Positions 31,877 to 34,230 of a DNA stretch of 34,230 bases are shown here, in pieces. A model generated the notes under the pieces. That model was given only the letters and a program-made list of their open reading frames with translations, was not told where the DNA came from and ran no database searches. Every line of letters begins with the position of its first letter. Positions within the stretch are counted from its first letter, which is position 1. Where the stretch lies: assembly GCA_938041455.1 (NCBI GenBank), contig CALITO010000049.1, positions 1 to 34,230 on the forward strand. The letters are read 5' to 3'. The translations under genes were made by a program, and so were the position numbers. Origin of the DNA: an uncultured bacterium. Lineage in GTDB: Bacteria > Armatimonadota > JACIXR01.

Positions 31877-34216
31877 TTATTCCTTGCCCTTTAAACTGCG
31901 CAAATCAAATATTCCTCCCGCCAGACAGCCAGGGTGCGCCTGAAAACGCACCGTTATCTTATTTTTGTCCTTTGTCAACTCCTTCGGAATGGGGTAAATC
32001 ACATAGAAGAAACGCCCTGGCTTGTTCATATCCAATTTCTGGGTCGCTATTACCACACCATCCACTAATACATCAAAAAGGCGCGCTCCATAATCGCTAC
32101 CCCAATATGTCACCGCTAATTCGGCGGGCTTCTCCCCATCCACCCGTAGTTCATAGGAGAACCATCCCCCGTTAGTTGCGTGCCGCCAACGCCTATTGAG
32201 AAAAGAACCCGCCTCCGTCCTCTCCCCCTGAAGATTATGCTCCCTCTCCGACGCCTCATCCCCTATTACAACCCTATCAACCGACCGAACTTCTATGTCC
32301 TTTCTCCTCTCCTCCTCTTCCCTCAACTCTTGTTCCCTCTTTTCCCATTCCCCGGAGGTGAGGAAATCCCAATAAACTGTATATCGCCTCTGATGAATAG
32401 CATATAGGGGAAGGAGTTCCCAGTCCTTAGGTCTACCTACTTTTTCGGTCCTGAAGTGAAGGGGTTTTCCCTCAAGCGGTTTGAGCCATTCCTCAATAGG
32501 TTGTTCCTCACTAACCAGAGCGGGGGGAATGGGCTCGCTTTCCTCTTGAGGTCCCAAATCCCCTGCAAGGACAATGGGACCATAAAGGATCGCCCGGCGG
32601 TTTGGATTATCGGGCATAGCCTCGTAATATAGTCGCATAGGAAGTCTCATTTCCACTGTGTCGCCGTTTTTCCAATTTCTTCTTATTGCGAGGTAACTCC
32701 CCGGCATCCCGCTGAGGGATGAGGGGGTGTTGTTTATCCAGAGTTGGGGCGGGCTTGCCAGCCAACTCGGACAGCGAAGGTAGAGGACTATTTCCGCAGG
32801 TTTATCAAGAAGGAAGTGAAGGCGCACCCTATCCTCCTCGGGAAACTTTGTCTCAAGGCGCAATGTCAGGCCCTTCTCTTTCCACTGCACTTCCGAGGGG
32901 ATGAAGAGGTTTACGAATAGCCCATCCTCACTATGGAAATAGACGAATTCCCCATAGCGAGCGTGGTTTTCCATACCTGTGCCCACACAGCACCAGAAAG
33001 AATCGTAGGGTGTAGAATAGACCTTGAAGGCACCCGGGCGGAGGGGCAGATAATAGATGACCATTCCAGTCTGGGGATTTTGAGAGGCGAGGATATGATT
33101 ATAGAGGGCTCTTTCATAGTAATCCGCCTTCTCCACGGAGGGTTGCCAGCCGAAGATATGCTTGGTCAGTTTCAATTGATTATAGGTCTTGCAGGTTTCC
33201 GCTGTCGTATCGGTGAGGCGGTCGCTGAGTTGGTCCGGAGGACCGAAAACCTCCCCCGATGTGAAGCCCCCAACTACATAGGCATGATGCTGGACAACCC
33301 TATCCCAGAAGAACTCCGCGATTATCCTATAGCGTTTATCACCGGTTAGTTCATAAAGCCTTGCTATACCTATAACTTTGGGGATTTGTGTATTACCGTG
33401 AAGACCCGGTAGGCAATCAACACCGTTTAGCAACGGCTCCATAATCGCCTTATGGTAGAAGCGCTTAGCCAGGGTTAAGTAGCGTTCCTCTTTAGTTCGG
33501 GCGTAGAGTTCGGCGAGAGATTCCATCATTCCCCCGTGCTCGTTAGAGAGCATAAGTTGGGTTTGCTCCTCGTTAAGTTTACTCAATGTTTCCTCTATCC
33601 AGTTCGCCAGTTTTACGGCTATTTCCAGGGCCTTCTCATTACCGCAGTAGCGATGGGCGTCCAGAAGCCCTGCTAAGAGTTTATGGATTACATACCAGGG
33701 TGCCCAAAAATGGAGATATGGTTCCAGATTGCCCCTTGCGAGTTCCTGAAACATCTGCTTACCCTGGGGAATGGCGGAGAGGTAGCCATTCTTATGAGCA
33801 TTTTGGCATTCCTCCAACTCGTTCACGATATACTCAATCCTCTTGTTGAAGCGTTCGTTTTTAGTAGCAGCGAACATCATAGAGCAAGCGGAGAGATAGT
33901 GACCGAGGGTATGGCCGGCAACCTGGGTTGTTTCCCAACCGCCGTATTTTGGAGCCTTTGGTTTCAGCCCCGCCTCCTCCCTAAATCCGCTTAGGAGCCT
34001 ATCAGGTTCGAGGCTTAGGAGGTATTCAGCGTTCAGTTCCATAGCTTTTTTGAATGGGCTGGGTAGGAGTCTCACATCTTCCAGGGGGAAGGGTTGAGCG
34101 TAGGGGGTAAAGACTTCTCGGGGAAAAGCGAGGTTCCATATGTTCATAAAAATCACCACCAGTTTGAGGATATAGAGAGACCCTTGGGTTAGGTTTTGTT
34201 GAATAAACATTTTCAT
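31877..34216 (-). CDS. GH127 beta-L-arabinofuranosidase family protein
   Basis: Likely releases beta-linked L-arabinofuranose, as HypBA1 does. The catalytic and zinc residues known from that enzyme are all in place: acid/base Glu322 in GGFTSGEVFG, Glu340 and Cys342 in AETCKTYNQ, and the Cys409-Cys410 pair in FWCCVGTG, where the first Cys is the nucleophile. An (alpha/alpha)6 barrel covers about residues 40-430, beta-sandwich domains follow, and the last 100 or so residues (TYWGSDYGARLFDVLVDG) are a DUF6805-like module. The start is uncertain: ATG 34216 gives a hydrophobic, signal-like N terminus, while ATG 34147 has GGTGGTGAT before it and would give a cytoplasmic enzyme. The upstream control region lies outside the window. 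Confidence 0.93.
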   Translation of the reverse strand: MKMFIQQNLTQGSLYILKLVVIFMNIWNLAFPREVFTPYAQPFPLEDVRLLPSPFKKAMELNAEYLLSLEPDRLLSGFREEAGLKPKAPKYGGWETTQVAGHTLGHYLSACSMMFAATKNERFNKRIEYIVNELEECQNAHKNGYLSAIPQGKQMFQELARGNLEPYLHFWAPWYVIHKLLAGLLDAHRYCGNEKALEIAVKLANWIEETLSKLNEEQTQLMLSNEHGGMMESLAELYARTKEERYLTLAKRFYHKAIMEPLLNGVDCLPGLHGNTQIPKVIGIARLYELTGDKRYRIIAEFFWDRVVQHHAYVVGGFTSGEVFGPPDQLSDRLTDTTAETCKTYNQLKLTKHIFGWQPSVEKADYYERALYNHILASQNPQTGMVIYYLPLRPGAFKVYSTPYDSFWCCVGTGMENHARYGEFVYFHSEDGLFVNLFIPSEVQWKEKGLTLRLETKFPEEDRVRLHFLLDKPAEIVLYLRCPSWLASPPQLWINNTPSSLSGMPGSYLAIRRNWKNGDTVEMRLPMRLYYEAMPDNPNRRAILYGPIVLAGDLGPQEESEPIPPALVSEEQPIEEWLKPLEGKPLHFRTEKVGRPKDWELLPLYAIHQRRYTVYWDFLTSGEWEKREQELREEEERRKDIEVRSVDRVVIGDEASEREHNLQGERTEAGSFLNRRWRHATNGGWFSYELRVDGEKPAELAVTYWGSDYGARLFDVLVDGVVIATQKLDMNKPGRFFYVIYPIPKELTKDKNKITVRFQAHPGCLAGGIFDLRSLKGKE

Positions 34217-34230
34217 TTAGAAAATAATCG

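Noticed and set aside
1-34230. CRISPR array, tRNA or rRNA genes
   Set aside because: No regularly spaced repeats, cloverleaf with CCA end, or rRNA-like segment was seen; gaps between genes are too short for most of these.

Overview
The window reads as a chromosomal piece of a compact, saccharolytic, probably heat-loving diderm bacterium, most likely Armatimonadota or a close relative such as the Fervidibacteria. That is inference from gene content: a type IV prepilin-like DUF1559 protein with an HX9DG tail, a DUF5107/TPR protein, many glycoside hydrolases, an Mla-type (MCE) lipid transport operon that implies an outer membrane, and Lys/Glu/Arg-rich proteins. I see 23 protein genes. I see no rRNA, tRNA, CRISPR array, transposase, integrase or phage gene. 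No intergenic gap exceeds about 160 bases, and bases 1-90 hold nothing I recognise.

Layout. (1) 91-7910: a DUF5107-TPR protein on the minus strand stands divergent to a GH32 fructosidase / uroporphyrinogen-decarboxylase-like methyltransferase / secreted PHP hydrolase operon on the plus strand. (2) 7923-10829: mlaE-mlaF-mlaD on the minus strand, with an orphan prepilin gene running divergently. (3) 11759-14538: an amidohydrolase and a membrane protein fused to a spermidine-synthase-like domain. (4) 14655-17447: a long ABC exporter with an N-terminal PH-like region, a zinc ribbon and a C-terminal DUF1854 domain, behind a near-consensus promoter. (5) 17519-25178: a tightly coupled housekeeping operon, ftsK-rimO-thioredoxin-like-NrdG-like-unknown winged-helix protein-gltX. 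(6) 25175-26631 (minus): a family 2 glycosyltransferase with a small membrane protein. (7) 26712-34216: a carbohydrate locus of two tandem (beta/alpha)8-type paralogues facing a GH127 beta-L-arabinofuranosidase and a GH42-like hydrolase.

How the genes may work together. The two sugar loci fit growth on plant polymers, fructan in region 1 and arabinose-containing glycans in region 7. No sugar transporter or regulator gene is visible, so uptake and control must lie elsewhere. Regions 2 to 5 are envelope, translation and cell-cycle functions.

Regulatory reading. Sigma70-like TTGxxx-N16/17-TATAAT-like pairs can be read upstream of most transcription units. Several place the predicted RNA start within about 10 bases of the start codon, which suggests leaderless or very short-leader mRNAs. 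Two divergent gene pairs carry their two -35 boxes as an inverted repeat. One convergent pair ends in a hairpin whose outer bases are the two stop codons. These points come from reading the sequence by eye and have not been computed.
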